From positions 2,170,001 to 2,234,000 of the forward strand of contig NZ_CP059348.1 of NCBI RefSeq assembly GCF_013702265.1: 64,000 nucleotides of DNA, written 5' to 3'. The notes under the pieces are model-generated. The model did no database searches and was not told the origin of the DNA. It saw only the letters and a program-made list of their open reading frames with translations. The DNA is from Providencia rettgeri. Its GTDB lineage: Bacteria > Pseudomonadota > Gammaproteobacteria > Enterobacterales > Enterobacteriaceae. Shown piece after piece: positions 10,501-19,615 of this stretch (position 1 is the first letter of the stretch; every line of letters begins with the position of its first letter). The translations under genes and the position numbers were made by a program.

Positions 10501-12534
10501 ATGCGTATAAAAGTTTTAGCCCTGATGGTCGGTTTATCAACCCTATCCTTTGCGCCTCACTTATTAGCAAAAGAGCTATCTTACGGCCAGCAAAAAATCG
10601 TGTTATCTGACACCATCGTACCGGGTAATGATTTTTACCAGTACGTTAACCATGATTGGATTAATAAAGCGAAAATCCCAACGGGCATGCCACGAATTAA
10701 CTCTTTCGTGGATTTGTATTTAAGTACCGAAAAGCAAACTCAATCGATTATCGATGAATTAAAGCAAGCCCCTGAGAGCAGCTTGGATCATAATCAGAAA
10801 AATATTCGTAACTTATATTTGAGTTATTTAGATGAGGCCAGCATTGAAAAAGCGGGTTTAACGCCAATCAAATCCGACTTAGCGGCCATTGCTAAAGCCA
10901 AAGATCATAATGATATTAGCCGTCTGATGACGCTGCCGGGTTATACCTCCGTGCTCTCTTATTGGGTGGATTTGGACGCCAAGGCGCCAGATACGTATAT
11001 TCTGTATCTTGGTCAAGGTGGGCTGGGGTTACCTAATCGTAATTACTACCTTGACGATACCCCGCAAATGAAAGAGATCCGCAAAAACTACATTGCGTAT
11101 ATTGCGACTATCTTGAAATTAGCCGGCGAAAAAGACGTTAAGAAAAAAGCGCAGCAGATCTTCGACCTTGAAAAATCCATTGCTGAAGTACATTGGAGCC
11201 CAGAAGCTCGCCGTGACACCATCAAAAATTATCACCCTATGACCCTCGCTGAAATGAAGAAATTTACCGATGGTTTTGCGTGGGATAGCTTTATTCAGCA
11301 CTGGAAGTTAACCGATCAGCAACTGGCGAAAGTGGTGGTTGAGAATGATACGGCGGTAGAAAAAACGGCGCAGATTTTTGCCAAAACCCCGGTTTCAGTC
11401 TTGAAAGATTATCTAACGTTCCAGTACGTGAACGACCATGCCAGTTATCTGAACAAAACCTTATCTGATGCACGCTTTGATTTTTATTCGAAAAAACTCA
11501 ATGGCGTTGAAAAACAGCGGACTCGTCAAGAACGTGCACTTCAAACGGTCAATTCCCTGCAAGGTGAGCCTCTCGGACAGATTTATGTAGAGAAATATTT
11601 CAATCCACAATCTAAAGAAAAAATCCAAGATTTAGTCAGTTATGTGCGCGGTACCTTTAATGCACGCCTGAAAGATAATGATTGGATGGATGAACCCACC
11701 CGCCAAGAAGCGCTGAAAAAATTAGAGCAGTTTACGGTTAAAGTCGGCTACCCTGATAAATGGAATGATTTTAGTAGCGTTAATTTGAAACCAAATACGT
11801 TGATGGATAACTATAAGCAAATGGAAGCGTGGTCATACAACGATGCCATGAGCAAAATTGGTCAACCTGTCCGCAAATGGGAATGGGGTATGACACCGCA
11901 AACCATCAATGCGTATTTCAATCCAGTGCAAAATGAAATTGTGTTCCCTGCGGCTATTTTACAAGCACCATTCTTCGACCCAAATGTGGATCCTGCTTAT
12001 AACTACGGTGCCATCGGGGCAGTAATCGGTCATGAAATGGGCCACGGTTTTGATGACCAAGGCAGCTTATATGATGGCACAGGCCAGTTACGCAATTGGT
12101 GGAGCGACAGTGCCAAAGCCCATTTTAAAGAGAAAACGGCCAAGTTAGTGGATCAATATAATGGCTTTACCGTCGATGGCCAGAAAGTGAATGGTGAATT
12201 GACCCTCGGCGAGAATATCGGTGATTTAGGTGGCTTAAATATCGCGCTAAGCGCCTATAAGCAATTTGCTAAAGAGAACTACCCAAATGGCGAGCCTCCG
12301 ATTATTGATGGTATGACTGGCTTGCAGCGTTTCTTTATTTCCTGGGCCAGAACCTGGCAGGAGTTGTCGAATAAGGAATCTGAGCGCAACAAGATCCTCA
12401 CCGATCCACACAGTCCAAATCAGTTCCGCGCTAATGGTGTTGTCCGTAATATCGATGATTGGTACACCACCTTCGGCGTTGATAAGGATAATGCCCTATA
12501 CCTCGAGCCGGAGAAACGAATTAAGATTTGGTGA
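10501..12534 (+). CDS. M13-family (neprilysin/PepO-like) zinc metallopeptidase, exported
   Basis: A 677-residue peptidase. The N-terminal segment (about 1-23, ending LLAKE) is a signal peptide, so the enzyme is probably periplasmic. The M13 N-terminal domain starts at GNDFYQYVNHDW. The catalytic zinc motif HEMGH is at 511-515 and the third ligand is in GENIGD (E571). The C-terminus ends in KIW, close to the family's usual x-W end but without the conserved Cys. M13 enzymes cleave small peptides. It is divergent from cysB and has its own terminator. It is not a neighbour of cysB in E. coli, so it is accessory here. The native substrate is unknown. Confidence 0.93.
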   Translation: MRIKVLALMVGLSTLSFAPHLLAKELSYGQQKIVLSDTIVPGNDFYQYVNHDWINKAKIPTGMPRINSFVDLYLSTEKQTQSIIDELKQAPESSLDHNQKNIRNLYLSYLDEASIEKAGLTPIKSDLAAIAKAKDHNDISRLMTLPGYTSVLSYWVDLDAKAPDTYILYLGQGGLGLPNRNYYLDDTPQMKEIRKNYIAYIATILKLAGEKDVKKKAQQIFDLEKSIAEVHWSPEARRDTIKNYHPMTLAEMKKFTDGFAWDSFIQHWKLTDQQLAKVVVENDTAVEKTAQIFAKTPVSVLKDYLTFQYVNDHASYLNKTLSDARFDFYSKKLNGVEKQRTRQERALQTVNSLQGEPLGQIYVEKYFNPQSKEKIQDLVSYVRGTFNARLKDNDWMDEPTRQEALKKLEQFTVKVGYPDKWNDFSSVNLKPNTLMDNYKQMEAWSYNDAMSKIGQPVRKWEWGMTPQTINAYFNPVQNEIVFPAAILQAPFFDPNVDPAYNYGAIGAVIGHEMGHGFDDQGSLYDGTGQLRNWWSDSAKAHFKEKTAKLVDQYNGFTVDGQKVNGELTLGENIGDLGGLNIALSAYKQFAKENYPNGEPPIIDGMTGLQRFFISWARTWQELSNKESERNKILTDPHSPNQFRANGVVRNIDDWYTTFGVDKDNALYLEPEKRIKIW

Positions 12535-12559
12535 TTGATTAATCGGTAAGATAACGTTG

Positions 12560-12588
12560 AAAAGCCTCTTGGATAAGAGGCTTTTTCT
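12560..12588 (+). terminator. Terminator of the M13 peptidase gene
   Basis: An 11-bp stem (12560-12570 with 12575-12585) closes a GGAT loop and runs into T residues, 26 bases after the stop codon. Confidence 0.9.
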
Positions 12589-12621
12589 ATTTAAGTCTTT
12601 TTATGACCGATAACATTGCCA

Positions 12622-12748
12622 TTCATTCTAAATAATTCGTATTAGAACAAGGCGGCTAACACGGATATCTCCGGGAGCATACAAAAGTATGTGAGCCGAG
12701 TAGCCAAGTGACGCCAACGCAGTTATCACGCGAATTATACTCCAGAAA
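12622..12748 (+). repeat. ERIC element, copy 1
   Basis: A 127-base element with the hallmarks of an enterobacterial repetitive intergenic consensus. The ends are imperfect inverted repeats (ATAATTCG at 12632, CGAATTAT ending 12738). The central stem pairs CATAC with GTATG, and the right arm reads GTAGCCAAGTGACGCCAACG. By eye it differs from copy 3 at about 11 of the central 107 positions. It abuts copy 2 with one base between. Confidence 0.85.
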
Positions 12749-12749
12749 C

Positions 12750-12876
12750 TTCCTTCTAAATAATTCGTGCTGTAGCAAGGCGGCAAATGAGCTAATCCCT
12801 AGGAACATACACAAGTATGTGACTAGGGTTAGTGAGTGTAGCCAACACAGCTACGGTGCGAATTATGACGAAGGAA
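12750..12876 (+). repeat. ERIC element, copy 2, overlapping the 3' end of sodC
   Basis: 127 bases with inverted-repeat ends (TTCCTTC at the left, GAAGGAA at the right). The centre, CCCTAGGAACATACACAAGTATGTGACTAGGG when broken into its two arms, is the ERIC hairpin. It is more diverged from copies 1 and 3 than they are from each other. Its right end extends 14 bases into the sodC reading frame and includes the sodC stop codon. Confidence 0.85.
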
Positions 12877-13396
12877 TGATGCCGCAAGCCATCCTAGCCC
12901 CACCACCGCCTAAAACCTCTGGATGATCGGAATAATTATCCCCACCCGCATGCACCATCAGTGCGCGGTTTTGGACATCTTTCAAGGATTTTAATTTTGG
13001 CGCTAACACGCTGTAGGTAGCATTACCTTGGCTATCAACCACTAAGCCCGGTAAATCTCCGAGGTGGCCTGTTTTGTCATAAGGTCCTTTGTGAACCCCG
13101 GTTTTGGCTGGATCTAAATGTCCGCCCGCTTTTAATGCTGGTACGGTTTTACCGTCTTTTTCACCCGGTTCGCAACTTGGGTTTTCATGTACATGGAAAC
13201 CATGCACGCCACCCGCTTGCAAGCCTGAGAGTTTAGGCGTGAAGAGTAATCCGTATTCAGTTTCAGAAATCACCACTTCACCAATAGCTTTACCCTCACC
13301 TTTGGCTGTCGCTTCTTTCAACTCTACCGTGGTTTGTGCCGCATACGCTGCGCTAGTTGTGAATAGTGCCGCTAATAAACATAATTTGAACTTCAT
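12863..13396 (-). CDS. sodC: Periplasmic Cu/Zn superoxide dismutase
   Basis: Converts periplasmic superoxide to peroxide and oxygen. The start at 13396 has GGAGG five bases upstream and gives 177 residues with a signal peptide (MKFKLCLLAALFTTSAAYA). Copper and zinc ligands are visible in HGFHVHENPSC, GGHLDP, GHLGDLP and MVHAGGDNYSDHP, and the disulfide partner in ARMACGII. E. coli SodC, from memory, ends one residue after the equivalent of GVI. Here the tail is GIIPSS, and those last codons plus the stop come from ERIC copy 2. sodC sits elsewhere in E. coli, so this is an accessory location. A longer in-frame start at 13411 lacks a ribosome site. Confidence 0.94.
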   Translation of the reverse strand: MKFKLCLLAALFTTSAAYAAQTTVELKEATAKGEGKAIGEVVISETEYGLLFTPKLSGLQAGGVHGFHVHENPSCEPGEKDGKTVPALKAGGHLDPAKTGVHKGPYDKTGHLGDLPGLVVDSQGNATYSVLAPKLKSLKDVQNRALMVHAGGDNYSDHPEVLGGGGARMACGIIPSS

Positions 13397-13507
13397 ACTG
13401 CCTCCAGTCATTCACTGTGATTATTATCCTTAAGCTAAACGTTAGCATAATAAATGAATGAAAATGGGCGATTACTGCTTTTGTTATGTGAGAGCTATCG
13501 AATTATG

Positions 13508-13535
13508 AATAAAAAAAGAGCCCAGAGGGCTCTTC
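13508..13535 (-). terminator. Terminator in the topA-sodC gap
   Basis: On the minus strand AGAGCCC-TCT-GGGCTCT is followed by seven T residues. It lies between ERIC copy 3 and the sodC promoter region, so it would end topA transcription after reading through the ERIC and insulate sodC. The rest of the 13397-13721 gap holds ERIC copy 3 and AT-rich sequence. Confidence 0.88.
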
Positions 13536-13595
13536 TATTTGATTCCAGATTTGGCTTTGGCTTTTATTTTGAACTTCGTTACAGAATTCCAAACT

Positions 13596-13722
13596 ATTAT
13601 TCTAAATAGTTCGCGTTAGAACAAGGCGGCTAGCGCGGATATCTCGGGGAGCATACATGAGTATGTGACCCGAGTAGCCAAGTGACGCCAACGCCGTTAT
13701 CACGCGAAATATGACGAATAAT
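13596..13722 (+). repeat. ERIC element, copy 3, abutting the topA stop codon
   Basis: 127 bases, same orientation as copies 1 and 2, with ATTATTC-type inverted ends. The core is at 13606-13712. The right end coincides with the first base of the topA stop triplet. By eye it is about 90 percent identical to copy 1 over the core. Confidence 0.85.
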
Positions 13723-16340
13723 TACTCTTTGGGTTTCCATTGCCCATCCACATAAAACGCACTCCACCCCGTCGCCTTGCCATCTTTCTCGGACGAAACA
13801 TATTGCTGTTTTGTCTTGCGGCTAAAGCGAACCACTGTTGGGTTGCCTTCTTCGTCTTGTGCTGGTGCTTCCGCTAAGTACGCCATTTTTTCCGGTAGTC
13901 TGTCTTTAAATCGTTGCAGTTCTGCGACTAATGGCGCACGTGTTTCCCTTGATTTCGGGAAGGTGTTTGCAGCGAGGAATACGCCAGCTGCACCATCTCG
14001 TAACACAAAATAAGCATCCGATTTTTCACACGGTAATTCAGGTAACGGTACTGGGTCTTCTTTCGGTGGTGCAATTTCACCGCTTTTTAAGATCTTGCGG
14101 GTATTTTTACACTCTTCGTTGGTGCAACCCATGTATTTCCCAAAACGTCCCATTTTCAGGTGCATTTCAGAACCACATTTATCACACTCAATCACCGGAC
14201 CATCGTAACCTTTGATGCGGAACTCGCCTTCTTCGATTTCATAGCCTTCACATGCTGGGTTGTTACCACACACATGCAATTTACGACCATTATCAATCAG
14301 GTAGCTGTCCATCGCAGTGCCACATTTTGGACAACGACGTTTTGCTCTTAAGGCGTTAGTTTCTGCATCGTCGCCTTCGAGGATGTTTAATACTTCATCT
14401 TCAGGGATAAGATTGATGGTTTTCTTGCAGCGCTCTTTTGGTGGCAATGCATAGCCAGAGCAGCCTAAGAATACCCCTGTGGATGCGGTACGAATTCCCA
14501 TATGACGTTCACAGTCAGGACAGATAATCGAAGTGATCACCATTGGGTTGGTACGCATGCCGCCTTCTTCTGGATCTTTTTCTGCGACATCAAGCTGCTT
14601 GCTGAAGTCAGAGAAAAATTCATCCAACACCGCTTTCCACTCTGCTTCATGATTCGCAACGTGATCTAGCTGGTTTTCCATGCGAGCGGTAAAGTCGTAG
14701 TTCATCAGGTCGTTGAAGTTTTCTTCTAAACGGTCTGTAACGATTTCACCCATTTTTTCCGCATAGAAACGGCGGTTTTCCACTTTTACGTAGCCACGAT
14801 CTTGGATCGTTGAAATGATTGCCGCATACGTCGATGGGCGACCAATACCACGTTTTTCTAATTCTTTAACCAAAGAAGCTTCACTAAAACGCGCTGGTGG
14901 CTTAGTAAAGTGCTGGCTTGGTAGTAATTCCAGCAATGATAATTCAGCACCCACTTGAATCGCAGGTAATGTTTTATCTTCGTCATTTTTACGTAGTGCT
15001 GGCATGACTCTTGTCCAACCATCAAAACGTAACGTACGGCCTTTGGCTTTTAATTCGAAATCTCCCGCTTTCACCGTTAATGTGGTGGAGTCGTATTTTG
15101 CTGGGGTCATTTGACATGCAACAAATTGATTCCAAATTAACTGGTAGAGGCGCTTCGCATCATTTTCCATGTCTTTCAGTGAATCAGGTAATACATCAAC
15201 ACTGGATGGGCGGATAGCTTCGTGCGCTTCTTGGGAGTTATCTTTACTGGTGTAAACGTTGGCGTCTTTTGGCAAATACTGAGCGCCAAAGTTATCGGAA
15301 ATATAACCACGTACCATGTTCACTGCATCTTGGCTCAAGTTCGTTGAGTCCGTACGCATATAAGTGATGTAACCCGCTTCATATAAGCGCTGAGCCATCA
15401 TCATAGTTTTCTTCACACCAAAGCTTAAGCGAGTGCTCGCCGCTTGTTGGAGTGTCGACGTGATAAACGGTGCACTTGGTTTACTGGACGTTGGTTTATC
15501 TTCACGATCAATTACTTGATAACGTGCTTTTTCCAGTAATTTAACCGCTGCTTCCGTTTGGACTTTATTAACAGGTTTAAAGGCTTTCCCCGCTTGGGAA
15601 GTCACTTCTAAACGTAAGTTAACGGCGTTTTTATCCGCTAAATCCGCATGGAGCTCCCAATATTCTTCAGGAACAAACGCTTTAATTTCACGTTCACGCT
15701 CAACAATAAGTCTTACTGCGACGGACTGTACGCGTCCAGCAGATAATCCGCGCGCCACTTTTTTCCATAATAATGGAGAGACCATATACCCAACAACACG
15801 GTCCATAAAGCGACGAGCTTGCTGAGCATTAACACGGTCGATATTCAATTCGCCCGGACTTTCAAATGCTTGAGTAATTGCATTTTTAGTGATTTCGTTA
15901 AACACCACTCGGCTAAAACGAGAATCATCACCACCGATCACTTCGCGTAAGTGCCACGCAATAGCTTCCCCTTCGCGGTCAAGGTCCGTCGCGAGGTAGA
16001 CGTGGTCAGCATCTTCGGCTAACGCTTTTAATTCAGAAACCACTTTTTCCTTGCCCGGCAGAATTTGATAATTCGCTTTCCAACCATGATAAGGGTCGAT
16101 CCCCATGCGTTTAACTAACGCTTCTTGCGGATCCTTTTTAACTTTCTTTGTTTTGTCGGTCTTTGCTTTATCGGTAGATGAGCCTGTACTCTTTGGTGAG
16201 CCGGATTGTGAACCAGAGCCGCTTTTCGGCAGATCACGAATGTGGCCAACGCTGCTTTTTACAACGTAGCCACTGCCAAGATACTTATTGATCGTTTTGG
16301 CTTTTGCCGGGGACTCCACTATAACAAGAGCTTTACCCAT
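13722..16340 (-). CDS. topA: DNA topoisomerase I
   Basis: A type IA topoisomerase that relaxes negative supercoils. The 872-residue protein opens with a TOPRIM domain ([32 protein letters not shown]). The active-site tyrosine is Y327 in [10 protein letters not shown]. Three four-cysteine zinc fingers lie in the C-terminal third (CPDC...C...C, CPKC...C...C, CDKC...CTNEEC), followed by a zinc-ribbon-like tail. It is about seven residues longer than E. coli TopA, with a Ser/Lys-rich insert near residues 42-70. ERIC copy 3 starts directly at its stop codon. Confidence 0.98.
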   Translation of the reverse strand: MGKALVIVESPAKAKTINKYLGSGYVVKSSVGHIRDLPKSGSGSQSGSPKSTGSSTDKAKTDKTKKVKKDPQEALVKRMGIDPYHGWKANYQILPGKEKVVSELKALAEDADHVYLATDLDREGEAIAWHLREVIGGDDSRFSRVVFNEITKNAITQAFESPGELNIDRVNAQQARRFMDRVVGYMVSPLLWKKVARGLSAGRVQSVAVRLIVEREREIKAFVPEEYWELHADLADKNAVNLRLEVTSQAGKAFKPVNKVQTEAAVKLLEKARYQVIDREDKPTSSKPSAPFITSTLQQAASTRLSFGVKKTMMMAQRLYEAGYITYMRTDSTNLSQDAVNMVRGYISDNFGAQYLPKDANVYTSKDNSQEAHEAIRPSSVDVLPDSLKDMENDAKRLYQLIWNQFVACQMTPAKYDSTTLTVKAGDFELKAKGRTLRFDGWTRVMPALRKNDEDKTLPAIQVGAELSLLELLPSQHFTKPPARFSEASLVKELEKRGIGRPSTYAAIISTIQDRGYVKVENRRFYAEKMGEIVTDRLEENFNDLMNYDFTARMENQLDHVANHEAEWKAVLDEFFSDFSKQLDVAEKDPEEGGMRTNPMVITSIICPDCERHMGIRTASTGVFLGCSGYALPPKERCKKTINLIPEDEVLNILEGDDAETNALRAKRRCPKCGTAMDSYLIDNGRKLHVCGNNPACEGYEIEEGEFRIKGYDGPVIECDKCGSEMHLKMGRFGKYMGCTNEECKNTRKILKSGEIAPPKEDPVPLPELPCEKSDAYFVLRDGAAGVFLAANTFPKSRETRAPLVAELQRFKDRLPEKMAYLAEAPAQDEEGNPTVVRFSRKTKQQYVSSEKDGKATGWSAFYVDGQWKPKE

Positions 16341-16627
16341 ATTTACCTTTACCTACTATCAACGAAGGCGCATTTTTCTATTCAAATGCGCAAAATGAGA
16401 ATCTCTTTTTTATATTGCGACAGAATCACAATATATCAATATTTTTTCGCACAATAATTTGTAACGAAACGAATTTTATCCATCAGTCACATTATTTTGT
16501 AAAGCATACAAATTGCTCTAGTTGACTGATTTTAACCACATAATGCAGTTTAGCCGCATTGAAAAACACACACTGTACCTGATAAAATGCTAGAAGCAAC
16601 CAATTATTTTTTCAAGAGAGGCATTCT

Positions 16628-16885
16628 ATGAACAATGAGATTCAAACTATTTCAAAGCAAGAACTGCTTGAAAAAGCCAACGAAATCATCAAAAACCACG
16701 ATGAGTACCTTGATGGCATGTTCGTGGATAATGTCGAGCAACATCGCGATGTTTTAGTTTTCAAAGGCGAATTCTTCCTTGATGAAAACGGGATCCCATC
16801 CCTAAAAAGTCCAGCAGCTTTTAATATGTATAAGCATTTGGCGCACCTATTTTCTGATAAGTACCGACTGCAAGAATCAGAATAG
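16628..16885 (+). CDS. yciN: YciN family protein
   Basis: An 85-residue cytoplasmic protein matching E. coli YciN (DUF2498) in length and in its signature LVFKGEFFLDENGIPS followed by FNMYKHLAHLFSDKYRL. It lies between topA and sohB as in E. coli. No biochemical function is established for the family. The start is preceded by AAGAGAGG. A strong terminator follows directly, so it is monocistronic. Confidence 0.93.
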   Translation: MNNEIQTISKQELLEKANEIIKNHDEYLDGMFVDNVEQHRDVLVFKGEFFLDENGIPSLKSPAAFNMYKHLAHLFSDKYRLQESE

Positions 16886-16892
16886 TCATAAA

Positions 16893-16923
16893 AAAATACC
16901 GGCTTTTATAGCCGGTATTTTTA
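16893..16923. terminator. Bidirectional terminator between yciN and sohB
   Basis: The perfect stem AAATACCGGCT/AGCCGGTATTT has T residues to the right and a run of A to the left. It can end yciN and the convergent sohB. Confidence 0.9.
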
Positions 16924-16979
16924 AGGGTAGTTCAACATAAATATTGTGTCATGAATATTCAGTGAACATTATGGCTTTT

Positions 16980-18026
16980 TTATAAAAGCGGCTTTTGCCC
17001 ACGCTGCCACCAGCGTAATAATAGCTTATCCGCACTCTCTGCAGCGCTACTGGTAAAGCGCTCTACCATTTTCTTGCTCATCACAAAACGGATGCTGATA
17101 ATTTCTTTGGTTTCGATTGCATTGATGATCAAATCATCACTAACACCAATTTGGTCAACGAGCCCTTTCTCTAGCGCTTGCGTTCCATACCAATATTCGC
17201 CTGTTGCCACCGCTGCAATATCAAGAGATGGACGATTTTGATGAACAAAGTCTTTAAACAGTTCGTGAGTTGAATTCAGATCTTCAACAAATTTCTTACG
17301 CCCCTGCTCTGTATTTTCGCCAAGCATCGTCAGAGTACGTTTATATTCCCCTGCTGTGTGCAATTCCACATCCACATCGTGTTTTTTCAATAATCGGTGA
17401 ATATTTGGAACCTGAGCGACAACACCAATAGAGCCTATAATAGAAAACGGTGCCGCAACGATTTTATTCGCGATACACGCCATCATATAGCCACCACTTG
17501 CCGCAACTTTATCAACTGCAATTGTTAGCGGGATATTTTTTTCTTTCAATCGCATCAACTGAGAAGCTGCTAAGCCATAGCCATGGACTAAACCACCTGG
17601 GCTTTCTAAACGTAGTAAAACTTCATCTTGTTGATCCGCAACTGCCAGAATTGCACTGATTTCTTCACGTAAAGAGCTAACTTCACGTGCATCCATACTG
17701 CCTTTAAAGTCTAAGACATATAAGCAAGGCTTTTTGACGGCTGTTTGCCCCATTTTCGCCCCGGCTTTCTCATTTTTAGACTTGGCTTTTTCCTGCTTTT
17801 TAAATGCCTTTGACCACGCTTTTTGCTCAGAATCATTCATTTTGATCTGCTGCATTTGACGTTGGCGTTCACGGTAACTTTCACCTAGGTCAGTAATTTT
17901 TAACGTGCCTTTACTTCCTTGACGTCTCATACCTACGCCAAATACAAATACTGCAATCACAGCAATGGCGACCACAATAGTGACCACTTTTGCTAAAAAC
18001 AGTCCGTACAAAGAAAAATACTCCAC
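16980..18026 (-). CDS. sohB: S49-family peptidase SohB
   Basis: A 348-residue inner-membrane serine peptidase related to SppA. An N-terminal membrane helix (about 8-30) is followed by a basic, Lys-rich linker (60-100). The ClpP-like S49 domain contains the nucleophile S177 in VAASGGYMMAC and a conserved lysine region in GEYKRTLTMLGENT. It was found in E. coli as a multicopy suppressor of the htrA (degP) defect, and its natural substrates are not known. The C-terminal LLLRWWQRGQKPLL is nearly identical to the E. coli tail. Confidence 0.96.
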   Translation of the reverse strand: MEYFSLYGLFLAKVVTIVVAIAVIAVFVFGVGMRRQGSKGTLKITDLGESYRERQRQMQQIKMNDSEQKAWSKAFKKQEKAKSKNEKAGAKMGQTAVKKPCLYVLDFKGSMDAREVSSLREEISAILAVADQQDEVLLRLESPGGLVHGYGLAASQLMRLKEKNIPLTIAVDKVAASGGYMMACIANKIVAAPFSIIGSIGVVAQVPNIHRLLKKHDVDVELHTAGEYKRTLTMLGENTEQGRKKFVEDLNSTHELFKDFVHQNRPSLDIAAVATGEYWYGTQALEKGLVDQIGVSDDLIINAIETKEIISIRFVMSKKMVERFTSSAAESADKLLLRWWQRGQKPLL

Positions 18027-18204
18027 AAGTTGATCCTTCTAATATTTAACGCTAATAAAAAAATGATCGCATGATTGTTCATAAACAACCAGTAAAAAAA
18101 CTGTTATCAATAACCACAGACATGAAACAAATGTGGTAAATTGCCCTCCCGTGCAATCTACGCGATGATAACCTTCAACGCGACTCATGACGATAGGAAA
18201 AATT

Positions 18205-18966
18205 ATGCTTCATTATCAGCCTAGACAAGATCTTTTAAATGGTAAAACTATCTTAATTACTGGCGCTACCGACGGGATTGGTCAAGAAGCAGCATTAACG
18301 TATGCACGCTTTGGCGCCTCTGTCATTTTATTAGGCCGTAACCCGCAAAAATTAGACGCGGTTAAACAGCAAATTATTGACTCTACCGGCGCATCCGTAG
18401 AAACCTATGTGATTGATTTACTGACTGCAACTGACGAAACTTGCCAAGTTATCGCTGACGATGTTGCCAAACAACACCCTTATTTAGATGGTGTATTACA
18501 TAGCGCTGGCTTGCTAGGAAATATCGCACCAATCAGCGAGCAACCCACTCAACTCTGGCATGACGTCATGCAAGTTAACGTCAATGCGGGCTTTATGCTC
18601 ACACAAGCATTACTTCCTTTACTAGAAAAAGCTCCTCGCGCATCGTTGATTTTCACCAGTTCAAGTGTCGGTAAACAAGGGCGCGCTAATTGGGGCGTTT
18701 ATGCCGTTTCAAAATTTGCAACTGAGGGTTTAATGCAAGTCTTAGCCGATGAGTACCAAGGCTCTGGATTACGCATTAACTGCATTAATCCTGGGCGCAC
18801 CCGTACCGCTATGCGTGCAGGCGCTGCACCCGGTGAAGATCCAATGACCTTAAAAACACCTGCCGATATTATGCCGACTTATCTATACTTAATGGGTGAT
18901 GATAGCGCCGAGCAAACAGGAACCAGCGTGGACGCTCAGCCCAATTTAAAACCGATTAAAGCTTAA
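18205..18966 (+). CDS. yciK: Short-chain dehydrogenase/reductase YciK
   Basis: A classical SDR oxidoreductase. The nucleotide-binding TGATDGIG is at residues 19-26, the catalytic Ser is in FTSSSVGKQG, and YxxxK is at Y166-K170. The start at 18205 (MLHYQPRQDL) is preferred because it matches the family N-terminus and has TAGGAAAAATT upstream. An ATG at 18187 would add six residues. The substrate is unknown. It forms an operon with btuR 23 bases downstream, as in E. coli, where the link to cobalamin metabolism is also only positional. Confidence 0.93.
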   Translation: MLHYQPRQDLLNGKTILITGATDGIGQEAALTYARFGASVILLGRNPQKLDAVKQQIIDSTGASVETYVIDLLTATDETCQVIADDVAKQHPYLDGVLHSAGLLGNIAPISEQPTQLWHDVMQVNVNAGFMLTQALLPLLEKAPRASLIFTSSSVGKQGRANWGVYAVSKFATEGLMQVLADEYQGSGLRINCINPGRTRTAMRAGAAPGEDPMTLKTPADIMPTYLYLMGDDSAEQTGTSVDAQPNLKPIKA

Positions 18967-18989
18967 AATCGACTGAAACGGAGCAAACC

Positions 18990-19580
18990 ATGAGCCAAGA
19001 CCGACACGAAGAACGCCAACAACGTTTAAAGCAAAAAGTGGATGAGCGAATTGAAGCCGCCCAGTTGGAGCGCGGGATCCTGATTGTCTTCACTGGCAAT
19101 GGAAAAGGAAAAACGACGGCAGCATTTGGCACCGCTTGTCGCGCTGTCGGTCATGGCAAAAAAGTGGCAGTTGTCCAGTTTATTAAAGGGGGTTGGGACA
19201 ATGGCGAACGCAATCTTTTAGAGCCTCACGGCGTCCCCTTTTATGTGATGTCCACAGGGTTTACTTGGGAAACGCAAAACAAGCAGACTGACACACAAGC
19301 TTGCCTTGAAACTTGGCAGCATGCAGTGGAATTATTGCAAGACCCTCAATATGACTTGGTGATCCTAGACGAGCTAACCTACATGGTCAGTTACCATTAT
19401 CTTCCTCTTGCTGAAGTAATGAATGCATTAAGTTGCCGCCCTGAAAATCAATCCGTCATTATTACGGGTCGAGGATGCCACCGTGATCTATTAGATTTTG
19501 CCGATACGGTGACAGAAATGCGCCCTGTTAAACATGCCTTTGATGCGGGGATCAAAGCGCAAAAAGGGATTGATTGGTAG
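18990..19580 (+). CDS. btuR: Cob(I)alamin / cob(I)yrinic acid a,c-diamide adenosyltransferase
   Basis: A CobA/BtuR-type corrinoid adenosyltransferase of 196 residues. It has an unusual P-loop GNGKGKTT at 36-43 and the conserved acidic stretch VILDELTYMV. It attaches the adenosyl group of ATP to reduced corrinoid, either in salvage of exogenous cobalamin or in biosynthesis. The GGAG ribosome site is seven bases upstream. It is the second gene of the yciK-btuR operon. The stop TAG is part of a hairpin shared with the convergent lipoprotein gene. Confidence 0.95.
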   Translation: MSQDRHEERQQRLKQKVDERIEAAQLERGILIVFTGNGKGKTTAAFGTACRAVGHGKKVAVVQFIKGGWDNGERNLLEPHGVPFYVMSTGFTWETQNKQTDTQACLETWQHAVELLQDPQYDLVILDELTYMVSYHYLPLAEVMNALSCRPENQSVIITGRGCHRDLLDFADTVTEMRPVKHAFDAGIKAQKGIDW

Positions 19581-19615
19581 CCACTGGCAACATACTCGTT
19601 AGCTGCCACAGGCTA
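19578..19615. terminator. Possible bidirectional hairpin between btuR and the lipoprotein gene
   Basis: TAGCC-x2-TGGCA pairs with TGCCA-x2-GGCTA. The hairpin runs from the btuR stop codon to the stop codon of the convergent gene, so both TAG codons form its base. The T-runs are weak (TATTT), so termination is likely but not certain. Confidence 0.5.

Noticed and set aside
12708-12926. Plus-strand frame of 72 codons across the ERIC block
   Set aside because: It runs through ERIC copies 1 and 2 and into antisense sodC. It has no ribosome site and its sequence is that of the repeat.
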